Below, one piece after another: positions 51,492-61,920 of a stretch of DNA of 64,000 nucleotides. The notes under the pieces were generated by a model. It worked only from the letters and a program-made list of their open reading frames with translations, made no database searches and was not told the DNA's origin. Where the stretch lies: the NCBI GenBank assembly GCA_945290265.1, contig CALYQW010000001.1, positions 1-64,000 on the forward strand, given 5' to 3'. The position numbers and the translations under genes were made by a program. The stretch comes from an uncultured Erwinia sp. (lineage in GTDB: Bacteria > Pseudomonadota > Gammaproteobacteria > Enterobacterales > Enterobacteriaceae). Position 1 is the first letter of the stretch. Each line of letters starts with the position of its first letter.

Positions 51492-52808
51492 GCTGTGATT
51501 ACCACTCTACGCTTTGATATCTGTTCCACGGACAGGAAATTTCTGCTGCTGCGTACATCGCATGTGCGTACTGGTATTCAGGGAAAACCCTGTATATCCG
51601 AAAAAGCGGTGCCTGCCCTGGCTAAGCGATATCAAGAGACGGTATTGCAAACGATACGCTCTGAAAAATAATGCGGGTAAACCCTTTTGTAGTGCTGGCA
51701 GGCGATACGGTTCAGCGCCTGTCCTTTTGTTTTTTACGGCAATAACCACCTGATGACGATATTCACTGTAGAGTAGTCTGTGCATTGAGTTGATGTAGTT
51801 CCGTAGACTGTGCGAAAATCAATCCCATTTGCGTTGTGATAAAAATCACCGTATTACCCTACCTGTTACCTGGAAAGAGAAATATGAATATATTCTTCGT
51901 CACCACCTCTGCGCCATGTTAACCATCGCGCTGTCATGCTTCCGGCGTAAATTATTGCCACTACTCGGTTCACTGCAATATTGCTAACCAAACACATGCA
52001 ACAAAAATCTGTCTGACTGACTGATGGTCTTATTTATGGATCCCTCAACAGAATCAATATCTGAGTTTAATACCAGCTAAATTTGAGACATTGAGATACG
52101 AGAATGAGTCGACCAGCTGATATAAAACACGGATAAAAATAAGACTACTATATTAGTATAATTTTAGTTTATTTCATCATTTTATCTGACGAAAGGCAAC
52201 ATTTCCCTGGAAAGTAAAATGCAACACTTAATATTTACCATCACTAACAATCTGGATGCAAATCTATTTTCAGTAACGTAGGATTATACTTAGTAACTAA
52301 ATAAACACTCAGAGCTAACACATAAAAACAATACAATAAGAAAATTCTCATCAAAATTAATACACCAACATTCTTAAAGGCACCATAAAAACTTCGCACG
52401 GGTCATTGAATCGATAAAAATAATTTCTTTTATATTTATGGCAGTAGACTCATTTAACAACTCATCCTGTGGTTACCATCTTTTTTTTTGGATTTTAATA
52501 AAAAGAACAGCCGACAAGGTAATCCAAATAATTCCAAAAAAAATTTTTAGTTGTTCACGCAATCAGATTAATGTTTCCGTTGCTGCGGGTAAACACAGGG
52601 GAAAATTTTCAGCATCGCTCTCAGACTTAAAATACATGTTCAAGCCACTGTTAAATACTGGCACTATTCCCAGGGCAGGGGCAGAGAGGCTGACGTGCTA
52701 CGCCAGGAGCGGTAGTCAGCCGGCGGGAAAGGAACATTGAAGGGAAATGCACGCGGTTTTACCTGCGCAACACGCAGGCCGCAACAGCGTGCGGCCTGGT
52801 CAATATCA
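51492..52808. other. 1.3-kb AT-rich region without recognisable genes
   Basis: The part from about 51830 to 52640 is strongly AT-rich compared with both flanks. Open frames at 51507-51785 (minus) and 52438-52740 (plus) have no start context or family resemblance. Composition suggests foreign DNA or a long regulatory region, but nothing specific could be identified. Confidence 0.4.
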
Positions 52809-53708
52809 TCAGAGGTCAGCGGTTTCCCGTAAATACTGGCGCGCTTTCAGCGCATATTCCAGTGGGTTAGCCAGCGCCGGATCCTGCTCGGCTTCCACTA
52901 CCATCCAGCCCTGATAACCGTAATTGTCCAGCAAACGGAATACCGGCCGAAAGTCGATCACCCCGTCACCCGGTACGGTGAAGGTGCCCTTTTTTACCCC
53001 GTCGAGAAAAGAGAGTCCCTCACGCCGCACCTGCTCAATCACCACCGGACGCACATCTTTCAGATGCACATGATTAATACGCGGCAGGTATTTTTCCAAG
53101 ATAGCCAGCATCGCCGCCTCACTGCCTTCGGAATACCAGGCATGTCCGGTGTCATACAGCAGAAATACCGAGTTATCGACGCGCGACATAAAGGTATCAA
53201 TTTCCGCGGTGGTCTGAATGCCGGTGCCCATATGGTGATGCAGACAGACTTGCATCCCTTTCTCTGCCGCCAGCCGGCCGAGGGTATTATAGCCGTCGAT
53301 CACCCGCTGCCACTGGGCTTCGCTAAAGCAGGGCTTATCGTTAGCCAACACCGGCAGACCGGTGCCCTGAATACTGCCACTCTGCTCGGAGCAGCCAATC
53401 ACTTTGGCCCCCATCGCTTGCAGGAAGTTCAGATGTTCACTAAATCCGGCCAGGGTTTCCTCGCACCGCTCATCGGCAAAAAATGTGCTGAACCAGGCAT
53501 TGCAGATCTGTAAGCCACGCAGTTCCAGCATCGGCTTCAGCACCACCGGATCGCGCGGGTATTTATTCCCCACTTCACTGCCAGTAAAGCCTGCCAGCGC
53601 CATTTCACTGACAATCTGCTGGAAGGTATTTTCACTTCCCAGCTCCGGCATATCATCGTTGGTCCAGCCAATCGGGGCGATAGCCAGCTTAACCTGTTGT
53701 TTGTTCAT
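52809..53708 (-). CDS. iolE: Myo-inosose-2 dehydratase
   Basis: 299 aa from ATG 53708 ([22 protein letters not shown]). TIM-barrel IolE features: [56 protein letters not shown] and VPGDGVIDF, containing metal-ligand Glu/Asp/His. Dehydrates 2-keto-myo-inositol in the inositol pathway. The upstream ATG 53753 falls within the neighbouring gene. Confidence 0.95.
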   Translation of the reverse strand: MNKQQVKLAIAPIGWTNDDMPELGSENTFQQIVSEMALAGFTGSEVGNKYPRDPVVLKPMLELRGLQICNAWFSTFFADERCEETLAGFSEHLNFLQAMGAKVIGCSEQSGSIQGTGLPVLANDKPCFSEAQWQRVIDGYNTLGRLAAEKGMQVCLHHHMGTGIQTTAEIDTFMSRVDNSVFLLYDTGHAWYSEGSEAAMLAILEKYLPRINHVHLKDVRPVVIEQVRREGLSFLDGVKKGTFTVPGDGVIDFRPVFRLLDNYGYQGWMVVEAEQDPALANPLEYALKARQYLRETADL

Positions 53709-53733
53709 AACCTGTGCTCCTGCCCTGCCGCGC

Positions 53734-54618
53734 TCAGCGCTGCAGCAGCTCACGTTCGATCAGTTCGCGGGTTTCCACCGCCTGAAACTTCATTTTTTCC
53801 GGGTAGCCAAACAGCGCGCTGGTAATGATCGGCGGGCCGCCAACCTTAAATTGCTGCCCGGCGAAATTCATGTCACGCAGTGTGGCAAACAGCGCGCTGA
53901 AATCCACTTCCCCTTCTCCCACGCCAACATGCTGATGGACTGCGGCATCCACGCCGGGCGGATTAACGATATAGCGGCAGTGGCGGGTATGATTCATGGT
54001 GTCGGCAATCAGCACATGGGACAGATCGTCACCGGCATAGCGCAACATGCTGGCTACATCCCCTTTGCCTTTGTCGTAATAAAAGGTATGCGGCACGCTG
54101 TAGACATATTTCACGTGATCACTGCGAAACGACTTCACAATATCCACCGTTTCATTGTTCTCTTCGCAGAAATCCCAGGGGTGCGCCTGGATTTCCAGCC
54201 GCAGACCCTCGCGCTCAATCAGCGGCAGCAGTTCGTCCATCGAGCGGTAAAACATCTCTTCACAGATCTCCGGCTGATTCGGATCGCCCGAGAGTTCGGT
54301 ATTAATCACCTGCACGTCCATTTCCACGACGATTTCAATCAGGCGCTTCCAGTTTTTCACCGCCGCCTGGCGGCGCAGCTCGTCCGGGCCGGACCAGCGA
54401 TACACGCAGATAAAAGAGGACAGTTCGACGCTGTGGTCGCGCAGTGCTTTTTTATACTCAGCAATGATCTCGCGGCTGGCTTTAGGGTGCTTATAGAACG
54501 GATTGATCTGCGGATGCGGCGACTGCTCAATATAGCGATAGCCCCATTCCGCCACCTGGCGCACCATCGGGGTGATCCCCAGGTCTTTAATCACATCCAC
54601 ATCAAAGGCAATTTTCAT
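53734..54618 (-). CDS. IolH-like sugar-phosphate isomerase/epimerase
   Basis: 294 aa TIM-barrel. [58 protein letters not shown] and [17 protein letters not shown] give metal ligands (Glu, His, His, Glu). Xylose-isomerase-like barrels are standard members of iol operons (IolH/IolI). Located between iolG and iolE on the same strand, 25 bp from iolE. Confidence 0.87.
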   Translation of the reverse strand: MKIAFDVDVIKDLGITPMVRQVAEWGYRYIEQSPHPQINPFYKHPKASREIIAEYKKALRDHSVELSSFICVYRWSGPDELRRQAAVKNWKRLIEIVVEMDVQVINTELSGDPNQPEICEEMFYRSMDELLPLIEREGLRLEIQAHPWDFCEENNETVDIVKSFRSDHVKYVYSVPHTFYYDKGKGDVASMLRYAGDDLSHVLIADTMNHTRHCRYIVNPPGVDAAVHQHVGVGEGEVDFSALFATLRDMNFAGQQFKVGGPPIITSALFGYPEKMKFQAVETRELIERELLQR

Positions 54619-54636
54619 GGTGGTTACCCTTTATCG

Positions 54637-55650
54637 TTAACGATCATAGAACGCCGGGCGCGGTGGCTGGGAAATCGTCACCTTTTCACCGCTTTCCTGC
54701 GCCTGCAGACAGGCATCGGCGGCCACCGATGCGGCATACCCATCCCAGGCGGACGGCCCGTGCAGCTGACCAGCTTTAACATCATTGATAAAGGCCTGCA
54801 GCTCGACGTCATACGCTTTAATAAAGCGATCTTTCCAGTCGGTAAGAATGGCGGTGGCCAGCTGCGCTTCTTTACGCATCTGTACTGCTGACGGCTCCGG
54901 CAGGCGGGCAATCCCGGTTTCCCCCACCACCTCACACTGAATGTCGTAGCCGTAGCGGCAGTTAACAAATATTTCCACGTCGATCAGCGTGCCCTTTTGG
55001 GTTTCAAACATCACGATTTGTGGATCTTTCAGCCGGGCATGGGCGTGACGGCTGGCGCGCGGGAAACGTACCTGCACCGAACGGTAATCATCATTCAGCA
55101 GCCAGCGCAGCACATCCAGTTCATGGATCAGGGTGTTGGTAATCGCCATTTCGGTGGTGTAATGTTCATCCACCGAGGCGTTGCGGTGCGCGCAGTGCAG
55201 CATCAGCGGCAGGCCGATTTGATCGCTGTCGATAGTCTGCTTCAGCGCGCAGTAACCCTCATCATAGGGGCGCATAAAGCCCACCTGCACCAGGCGACGT
55301 CCGGCTTTCATTTCCGCATCGACAATGCGCCGGCATCCCGCGGCGCTGAGCGCCAGTGGTTTTTCGCAAAATACCGGCTTACCGGCAGCAATGGCGGCAA
55401 GGGTGTATTCTTCATGCGTGGGATCCCAGGAGGTGACCAGGATAGCATCGACATCGGCAGCCTTAATCACCTCATGGCCATCGCTGTACACTTCCGCCTG
55501 GATCCCGGCCTGAGCGATGGCCGCCCGGGCGTTATCAGTATTGATATCAGAGACGGCGACCACCGTGGCCCCCTGTAATACCTGACTACAGCGACGGATA
55601 TGTTCTTTACCGATGGCTCCTGCGCCAATGACACCTAATTTGAGTGACAT
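54637..55650 (-). CDS. iolG: Inositol 2-dehydrogenase
   Basis: 337 aa from ATG 55650 ([20 protein letters not shown]). N-terminal Rossmann GAGAIG, the FCEKPLALS motif whose Lys is catalytic, and [13 protein letters not shown]; the C-terminal GFO/IDH domain includes [14 protein letters not shown] with the active-site Asp/His. Oxidises myo-inositol to 2-keto-myo-inositol with NAD. An ATG at 55704 overlaps iolD and is less likely. Confidence 0.95.
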   Translation of the reverse strand: MSLKLGVIGAGAIGKEHIRRCSQVLQGATVVAVSDINTDNARAAIAQAGIQAEVYSDGHEVIKAADVDAILVTSWDPTHEEYTLAAIAAGKPVFCEKPLALSAAGCRRIVDAEMKAGRRLVQVGFMRPYDEGYCALKQTIDSDQIGLPLMLHCAHRNASVDEHYTTEMAITNTLIHELDVLRWLLNDDYRSVQVRFPRASRHAHARLKDPQIVMFETQKGTLIDVEIFVNCRYGYDIQCEVVGETGIARLPEPSAVQMRKEAQLATAILTDWKDRFIKAYDVELQAFINDVKAGQLHGPSAWDGYAASVAADACLQAQESGEKVTISQPPRPAFYDR

Positions 55651-55700
55651 AGTGCTTTTCTCCAGCAAGGTTGTTGGGTTCAGGGTGTATCGCGTGTTCA

Positions 55701-57641
55701 TCACCAGTCACGCGCCTGAGCGCGCTTCTGGTTAATCTGTTCGGCCACTTTCCGGATGCGTTCGGACAGGGCGGTCTGCGCCACGCCGACGTTCCACCAG
55801 CTGCCATATTTGTGCACCATGGTTTTGGGCAATACCTTGATATCAATCAGGGTGCTGACCGGAGAGTGACGCGCCGCCTCCAGCGCCTGCTTCAGCTGTG
55901 GCAGGGTGGTGACACGCCAGGTCTGGCAGCCGTAACCGGCGGCGATGGCGGCAAAATCCACCGGCACCAGCCCGCCCTGTAGCTGGCCGTTCTCTGCGCA
56001 ACGAAAGCGGAATTCGGTACCAAAACTGTCCATGCCGTGCTCCAGCTGCAGGTTGTTGATACAGCCATTGGCCATATTGTCGAACAGCAGCACGTTGATT
56101 TTTGCCCCTTCCTGCAGCGAGGTGACCAGCTCCGAGTGCAGCATCATAAAAGAACCGTCCCCCACCAGCGCATAGACCTCGGTGGCGGGCTGTGCCAGCC
56201 TGACCCCCAGCGCGGCGTTGACCTCATAGCCCATACAGGAGAAGCCATATTCAACGTGGTAGGTATTCACCGCCCGGTTGCGCCAGACGCGCTGCAGATC
56301 ACCCGGCAGGCTGCCTGCCGCCGCGACAATCACCGCATCAGCCGCCAGACTCTCATTCAGCACGCCCAGCACGCTGCTCTGGGTCAGGGTGGAGTCGGTC
56401 AGCTGACGGAATTCGCGGTACACCGATTCACGCGGCAGATGGTCATCGATTTCCGGGATAAAGCCATTTTCATGCCAGACGGCCTGGTAAACCCGCCGGG
56501 TTTCCTGCTGCTGCTGCTGCTGCACGGCGGCAATCTGGCTGCCCCACCCCGCCTGCCAGCCGCCGGATGCCAGCGCGTTTTCCAGCGCAGTGACCCCCTC
56601 GCGGGCATCCGCCAGCAGCTGAATGCCTTCCAGCTTCCAGGCATCAAAGTTGCTGACGTTAATATTGAGAAAGCGCACCTGCGGGTGCTGAAAGATCCAT
56701 TTTGACGAGGTGGTAAAGTCGCTGAAGCGGGTACCAATGCCGATAATTAAATCCGCCTCTTTCGCCAGCAGATTGGCCGCGAGGCTGCCGGTTTCCCCCA
56801 CCCCGCCGAGATTCAGCGCATGATCCGAACTGACAGCCCCTTTACCCGCCTGAGTTTCGGCAAAGGGAATGCCGTAACGGTCAGCAAACTGTGCCAGCGC
56901 CTGACCGGCCTGCGCATATTTCACCCCGCCTCCGCAGACGATCAGCGGCTTACGGCTGGCCTGAATCGCCGCCACGCCGTCTGCCAGCTGCGTGGCAGAA
57001 GGTGGACGCCGATCCAGCCGGTGCACCCGGCGGGCAAAAAAGCTTTCCGGATAATCCCAGGCTTCTCCCTGCACGTCCTGCGGCAGAGACAGGGTAACGG
57101 CACCGGTTTCCGCCGCATCGGTCAGTACGCGCATGGCGTTCAGGCAGGCGCTCATCAGCTGTTCCGGGCGGGTGATGCGATCCCAGTATTTGCTCACCGC
57201 GCGAAACGCATCGTTGGTGCTGATACTCAGATCGTGACTCTGTTCAATCTGCTGCAGCACCGGATCGGGCTGACGGCTGGCAAAGACGTCCCCCGGCAGC
57301 AGCAGCAGCGGAATACGGTTAGCGGTGGCGGTGGCAGCGGCGGTGAGCATATTGGCGGCTCCCGGCCCGACCGAGGAGGTGCAGGCAATAATCTGGCGGC
57401 GCAGTGACTGACGGGCAAAACCGGTGGCCACATGGGCCATCCCCTGTTCGTTACGGCCCTGCCAAACCCGCAGTTCACCGCTGTCCTGCTCCAGCGCCTG
57501 ACCAAGTCCCAGTACGTTACCGTGGCCAAAAATCGCGAAAATACCTTTGACAAATTTATGCTCTTTGCCGTCTGCTGACAGGTACTGGTTGTCGAGGAAC
57601 TTAACCAGCGCCTGCGCCATTGTCAGTCTTAGTTTGCCCAT
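55701..57641 (-). CDS. iolD: 3D-(3,5/4)-trihydroxycyclohexane-1,2-dione acylhydrolase
   Basis: 646 aa from ATG 57641 ([13 protein letters not shown]), chosen because AAGGA lies 9 nt upstream; ATG 57650 directly abuts it. ThDP-dependent fold: [45 protein letters not shown], and the ThDP motif [29 protein letters not shown] (read as GDGSFMML ... VLLFDN). Ring-opening step of inositol catabolism. Divergent from iolC across a shared regulatory region. Confidence 0.95.
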   Translation of the reverse strand: MGKLRLTMAQALVKFLDNQYLSADGKEHKFVKGIFAIFGHGNVLGLGQALEQDSGELRVWQGRNEQGMAHVATGFARQSLRRQIIACTSSVGPGAANMLTAAATATANRIPLLLLPGDVFASRQPDPVLQQIEQSHDLSISTNDAFRAVSKYWDRITRPEQLMSACLNAMRVLTDAAETGAVTLSLPQDVQGEAWDYPESFFARRVHRLDRRPPSATQLADGVAAIQASRKPLIVCGGGVKYAQAGQALAQFADRYGIPFAETQAGKGAVSSDHALNLGGVGETGSLAANLLAKEADLIIGIGTRFSDFTTSSKWIFQHPQVRFLNINVSNFDAWKLEGIQLLADAREGVTALENALASGGWQAGWGSQIAAVQQQQQQETRRVYQAVWHENGFIPEIDDHLPRESVYREFRQLTDSTLTQSSVLGVLNESLAADAVIVAAAGSLPGDLQRVWRNRAVNTYHVEYGFSCMGYEVNAALGVRLAQPATEVYALVGDGSFMMLHSELVTSLQEGAKINVLLFDNMANGCINNLQLEHGMDSFGTEFRFRCAENGQLQGGLVPVDFAAIAAGYGCQTWRVTTLPQLKQALEAARHSPVSTLIDIKVLPKTMVHKYGSWWNVGVAQTALSERIRKVAEQINQKRAQARDW

Positions 57642-57650
57642 ATCATCCAT

Positions 57651-58123
57651 TCCTTCTGTCAGTGGGGTTAGCGGCGCTTCGGATAAGCAACCAGGCGTCT
57701 GAATGAAATATCTGTGGATTATAAGTAAATATTTTTTTCATAAAATAAGCGGTCAGAATAAAGTTTTCATTTTGCGAACAGGATCGCAAACTCTTAACAT
57801 CTGGTTAATAACTGCCAACCGCCATACTGCAGCCGGTGAATGAGATGAATATTTTTCCTGTTTTAAATCAATAATAAAAACATTAACCCTCAGCAACTGT
57901 CACCCCGTCAGACAAAAACAGTACTGCGTAAGCTGAGCAAACTGTTCCCTGGCGCAGAGTGCCATCGTTCTCACATTTATCGATTTTAAATTTCAATTCA
58001 TATTGCAAATGAAATATTTATTTCTCAAAATATCCCGAAACCCTAACCCTCCGGGCTGTTTCTCCCCAGGCACTGGTTGATGTGCCCGGCGCGACAGCAG
58101 GCTTGCAAAAGGAAACCCAGGTT
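57651..58123. promoter_or_regulatory. iolD-iolC divergent control region
   Basis: 472 bp, AT-rich, no gene. Candidate operators: ATTTCA at 57990-57995 paired with TGAAAT at 58010-58015, and TTTGCGA/TCGCAAA at about 57773-57792. The ATTTCA/TGAAAT pair recurs before iolA, so both are candidates for IolR. Confidence 0.5.
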
Positions 58124-60037
58124 ATGAATGCAGCAGTTAAGCAGCTTGACGTCATTTGTATCGGTCGGGTGGCCGTTGACCTCTATGCTCAGCAGATTGG
58201 TGCCCGGCTGGAAGATGCCAGCAGTTTTGCCAAATATCTCGGCGGGTCGTCCGGCAATGTGGCCTTTGGCAGCGCCATTCAGGGACTGAAATCGGCGATG
58301 CTGGCACGCGTGGGCGATGAGCATAATGGCCGCTTTTTGCGTGAAACCTTATCCCGTGCCGGCGTCAATACCGATTATCTGATTACCGATAAAACCCGCC
58401 TGACCGCGCTGGTGATGCTGGGGATCAAGGATCAGGAAGTCTTTCCACTGATTTTCTATCGCGATAACTGCGCCGATATGGCGCTGACGCCGGAAGATAT
58501 CGATGAAGACTGGATCGCCACTGCGCGCGCGGTTGCGGTAACCGGCACCCACCTTTCCCACCCTGATACCCGTGCGGCGGTGATCAAAGCGCTGGAATGC
58601 GCGCGCCGCCACGGTTTGCGCAACGCGCTGGATATTGATTACCGCCCGGTGCTGTGGGAGCTGACCTCCCCCGGTGACGGCGAAACCCGCTTTATAGCCT
58701 CCGGCGCGGTCACCCGCCAGCTGCAGGAGGTGCTGCATTACTTCGATCTGATCGTTGGCACCGAAGAAGAGTTTCATATTGCCGGAGGCAGCACCGATAC
58801 CCTTAGCGCGCTGCGCAATGTGCGCAAGGCGACCGCAGCCACCCTGGTGTGCAAACGCGGCCCGCTGGGCTGCGTCGTGCTGACAGGGGATATTCCTGCC
58901 AGCTGGGATCAGGTGCCGCTGCAGCAGGGGGTGCAGGTAGAGGTGCTGAACGTGCTGGGTGCCGGTGATGCCTTTATGTCCGGGCTGCTGCGCGGCTGGC
59001 TGAACGATGAAGGCTGGGAGCAGGCCTGCCGCTATGCGAATGCCTGCGGTGCGCTGGTGGTTTCCCGCCACGGCTGTGCTCCGGCGATGCCAACCCGCAT
59101 TGAGCTGGACGACTATCTGCTGCGCGCCGCCTCGGTGCCGCGCCCGGATCTGGACGATCGCCTGAATCATCTGCATCGGGTCACCAGTCGCCGTCAGGCG
59201 TGGCCCGAACTGTGCATTTTCGCTTTCGATCACCGCAAACAGTTAGCCGATCTGGCGCACGATGCCGGTGCCAGCGAGACGCGTATCCCTGAACTTAAGC
59301 TGCTGCTGCTGGCGGCAGCACGCGCCGCCGCAGAAGACGCCGGACTGCAGCAGCGCAGCGGCATTCTGGTCGATGGCACCTATGGTCAGCGCGCGCTGAA
59401 CGCCATTACCGGTAAGGGCTGGTGGATTGGCCGCCCGATTGAACTGCCCGGCTCACGTCCGCTGCGCCTGGAGCATGGCAGCATTGGATCGCAGCTGATC
59501 GACTGGCCGCTGCAGCAGGTGGTGAAATGCCTGGTGTTTTATCATCCGCAGGATCCGGCGGCGCTGTGCGCGCAGCAGGACGCGCTGCTGCTGGAAGTCT
59601 GGCAGGCCTGCAATAAGTCGGGTCATGAACTGCTGCTGGAAGTGATCCTGCCGGAAGATGGCCCGGATAAAGCCGAACAGCACTATCTTACCCTGATAAC
59701 CCACTTTTATCAGTTGGGGATCAAACCCGACTGGTGGAAGCTGCCGCCGCTCAGCAGCAACAGCTGGCAGGCCATCAGCGCGCTGATCGACCAGCAGGAT
59801 CCTTACTGTCGCGGGATTCTGCTGCTGGGTCTGGATGCCCCGGCGGATACACTGCGCGCTGGTTTTGCCGCTGCCGCCGCCCATCCACTGATCAAAGGCT
59901 TTGCCGTTGGGCGCACCATTTTTGCCGCGCCGTCACGCCGCTGGCTGCAGGGCGAACTGAGTGACAGCCAGCTGATCGATGAGGTAAAAGCCAACTACCT
60001 CAACCTGATCCGCTACTGGCGCGAAGCGCGTTACTGA
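58124..60037 (+). CDS. iolC: 5-dehydro-2-deoxygluconokinase fused to DUF2090 aldolase-like domain
   Basis: 637 aa from ATG 58124 (MNAAVKQLDVICIGRVAVDLYA). Residues 1-330 are a PfkB kinase: YLGGSSGNVAFGSAIQGL, then VLNVLGAGDAFMSGLLRGWL with the catalytic Asp. Residues about 340-630 are DUF2090 (ELCIFAFDHRKQLADLAHD...; LLEVILPEDGPDKAEQ; GFAVGRTIF), which in fused proteins probably performs the IolJ aldolase step. The fusion is usual in gamma-proteobacterial iol loci. Confidence 0.94.
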   Translation: MNAAVKQLDVICIGRVAVDLYAQQIGARLEDASSFAKYLGGSSGNVAFGSAIQGLKSAMLARVGDEHNGRFLRETLSRAGVNTDYLITDKTRLTALVMLGIKDQEVFPLIFYRDNCADMALTPEDIDEDWIATARAVAVTGTHLSHPDTRAAVIKALECARRHGLRNALDIDYRPVLWELTSPGDGETRFIASGAVTRQLQEVLHYFDLIVGTEEEFHIAGGSTDTLSALRNVRKATAATLVCKRGPLGCVVLTGDIPASWDQVPLQQGVQVEVLNVLGAGDAFMSGLLRGWLNDEGWEQACRYANACGALVVSRHGCAPAMPTRIELDDYLLRAASVPRPDLDDRLNHLHRVTSRRQAWPELCIFAFDHRKQLADLAHDAGASETRIPELKLLLLAAARAAAEDAGLQQRSGILVDGTYGQRALNAITGKGWWIGRPIELPGSRPLRLEHGSIGSQLIDWPLQQVVKCLVFYHPQDPAALCAQQDALLLEVWQACNKSGHELLLEVILPEDGPDKAEQHYLTLITHFYQLGIKPDWWKLPPLSSNSWQAISALIDQQDPYCRGILLLGLDAPADTLRAGFAAAAAHPLIKGFAVGRTIFAAPSRRWLQGELSDSQLIDEVKANYLNLIRYWREARY

Positions 60038-60187
60038 GTCCCGTCCCCCGCCAGCAGGTTCAACGCCGGCTGGTGGGACACCGATCCCAATCGCGAAATA
60101 AATCGCGTATTTTACCGCAGCAAATGAAAAATTTGCTCCATTTGGTACAATGCTTTCCGGTATCCTTTTATTTTCAGAGCGCAAATT
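60038..60187. promoter_or_regulatory. iolR upstream palindrome
   Basis: AGCAAAT-GAAAA-ATTTGCT (60119-60137) is a perfect 7-bp-arm repeat 50 bp before iolR; CGCGA/TCGCG (60092-60107) lies just upstream. Consistent with autoregulation. Confidence 0.5.
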
Positions 60188-61039
60188 ATGGTGAATCACC
60201 CAACTCAACTCGGCATCCTGCAGGATGAAATCCGGCGTCGTTACGATAGCCTGAGCAGACGCCTGAAACAGGTAGCGGGCTATATTCTTGATAACAGCCA
60301 CAGCGTGGCTTTCGATACCGTGGCCTCGATTGCGCAGCAGGCCGACGTGCCGCCTTCGACCCTGATCCGCTTCGCCAATGCGTTTGGTTTCAGCGGATTT
60401 AATGAAATGAAACAGATGTTCAAACAGCATGTTATGGAAGAGACCGCCAACTACAGTGAACGTGCGCGCCTGTTTCGTCAGGCGGCCAGCGACGAAGCGC
60501 CCGCGCCGGAAACCCCGGCGGAAATTCTTAATATGTTCACCATGGTCAATACCCAGGCGCTCCAGCAGCTGGCGATGCAGACCACTGCCAGCAATCTGGA
60601 GCAGGCGGTGGCGCTGCTGGCAGAGGCAGAGAATATTTATGTTATCGGTCTGCGCCGCTCCTTCAGCGTGGCCTCCTATCTGACCTATGCCCTGCGTCAC
60701 CTCGATCGTAAAGCCCTGCTGATTGATGGTCTGGGGGGCATGTTCACCGAGCAGCTCAGTCTGGTGGGGCCAAGAGATGTGGTGGTGGCCATCAGTTTTT
60801 CGCCCTATGCACGCGAAGTGGTTGAGCTGGTGCAGCTGGGCGCGCAGCGCAAAGCGCGTCTGATTGCCATCACTGACAGTCAGGTCAGCCCGCTGGCCGC
60901 CTTCAGCGATGTCTGTTTTGTGGTGCGTGAAGCGCAGGTGGATGGTTTCCGTTCTCAGGTGGCATCACTGTGCCTGGCACAGACGCTGGCCGTGTCACTG
61001 GCACTGAATAGCAGTAAAGAAGAAACCACGAAAGGCTGA
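60188..61039 (+). CDS. iolR: RpiR-family regulator of inositol catabolism
   Basis: 283 aa. N-terminal RpiR HTH (LSRRLKQVAGYILDNSHSVAF, SIAQQADVPPSTLIRFANAFG) and a C-terminal SIS sugar-phosphate-binding domain (NIYVIGLRRSFSVASYL; DVVVAISFSPYAREVVEL). In enterobacteria IolR represses iol genes until an inositol-derived phosphorylated intermediate binds. It lies inside the locus, between iolC and iolB. Confidence 0.92.
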   Translation: MVNHPTQLGILQDEIRRRYDSLSRRLKQVAGYILDNSHSVAFDTVASIAQQADVPPSTLIRFANAFGFSGFNEMKQMFKQHVMEETANYSERARLFRQAASDEAPAPETPAEILNMFTMVNTQALQQLAMQTTASNLEQAVALLAEAENIYVIGLRRSFSVASYLTYALRHLDRKALLIDGLGGMFTEQLSLVGPRDVVVAISFSPYAREVVELVQLGAQRKARLIAITDSQVSPLAAFSDVCFVVREAQVDGFRSQVASLCLAQTLAVSLALNSSKEETTKG

Positions 61040-61052
61040 ACCGGCGGGATAA

Positions 61053-61080
61053 CAGCCGCAGGGCAGTGCCCTGACGGCTG
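61053..61080. terminator. Hairpin between convergent iolR and iolB
   Basis: AGCCG-C-AGGGCA-G-TGCCCT-GA-CGGCT forms a long stem between the two converging genes. No T-run, so it may act bidirectionally but weakly. Confidence 0.6.
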
Positions 61081-61097
61081 AATGAGGAAAACTACTG

Positions 61098-61910
61098 TTA
61101 CTCTGCGACGCGCGGGTAGTTGTCACCGTTAATCCAGGCGTGATCCGCTTCCCAGCTGAACAACCATTTGCGCTCCGGCCCGGCCATCACGTTGAGATAA
61201 TAGTTGTCATAACCGGCAATGGCGGCCACCGGATGATAGCCCCGGGGCACCATCACCACATCGTGATTACCCGGTGCCATGCTGATATCCAGCGCGCGGT
61301 CATCGGTATAGACACGCTGAAAAGCAAATCCCTGCGGCGGATCGAAACGATGATAGTAGGTTTCTTCCAGCTGAGTTTCTTTACCCGGCAGCGCGGTATC
61401 ATGCTTGTGGGAAGGCCAGGAGCTGGTCGCCCCCTCCGCGGTGTACACCTCTACCACCAGCAAGCACTCGGCCTGCGCGCTGTCCGGCAGAATATTATGC
61501 ACCCGCCGCTGGTTACGTCCCTTACCGCGCAGCTCAACGCCCACCTCGTGCGGCGGGATCGCCCGCGCATGCAGGGTGCCGCTGGCGGGTGCGCTGCACA
61601 CCGCCAGCTCCAGATCGGAATCGGCCGTCACCTCAACCCGGTCGTGTGGTGGCACATAGACTGACCACGGCGGCGTGCGTTCAAACGGCGACATGCGCTG
61701 GCCGAGACCGGGAAAATCTGCGTCACGGGTTTTTACCGAGGCCCGCCCTGCCACCAGCACCAGACAGAGTTCACGTTCGCCGCTTTCCAGGGTGATACTT
61801 TGTCCTTTTTTCAGCATCCGCACATCAAAGCCAATATAGCGCCAGCCGGCGCTTTGCGGCGTGATGTGCTGGATTTGCCCGCCTGGCTGCGCTTTTGACA
61901 GTAACGACAT
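61098..61910 (-). CDS. iolB: 5-deoxy-glucuronate isomerase
   Basis: 270 aa. Double cupin of the IolB family: YIGFDVRMLKKGQSITLESGERELCL, then SWPSHKHDTALPGKETQLEETYYHRFDPPQGF with the His/Glu metal ligands, and GYHPVAAIAGYDNYYLNVMAGPERKW. Ten bp downstream of iolA on the same strand, so an iolA-iolB operon. Confidence 0.95.
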   Translation of the reverse strand: MSLLSKAQPGGQIQHITPQSAGWRYIGFDVRMLKKGQSITLESGERELCLVLVAGRASVKTRDADFPGLGQRMSPFERTPPWSVYVPPHDRVEVTADSDLELAVCSAPASGTLHARAIPPHEVGVELRGKGRNQRRVHNILPDSAQAECLLVVEVYTAEGATSSWPSHKHDTALPGKETQLEETYYHRFDPPQGFAFQRVYTDDRALDISMAPGNHDVVMVPRGYHPVAAIAGYDNYYLNVMAGPERKWLFSWEADHAWINGDNYPRVAE

Positions 61911-61920
61911 CTTTTCCCCC

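Noticed and set aside
51507-51785. A 92-aa minus-strand open frame upstream of tssL
   Set aside because: No ribosome-binding site, no family resemblance, and the residue composition looks random.
52438-52740. A 100-aa plus-strand open frame in the AT-rich block
   Set aside because: No start context and no recognisable domain; chance frames are common in such DNA.
53404-54891. A 495-aa open frame on the plus strand opposite iolE, the iolH-like gene and iolG
   Set aside because: It is antisense to three recognised genes, has no family resemblance and arises from high-GC codon use in the real genes.
58349-59233. A 294-aa minus-strand open frame opposite iolC
   Set aside because: Composition and position show it is the shadow of the iolC reading frame.
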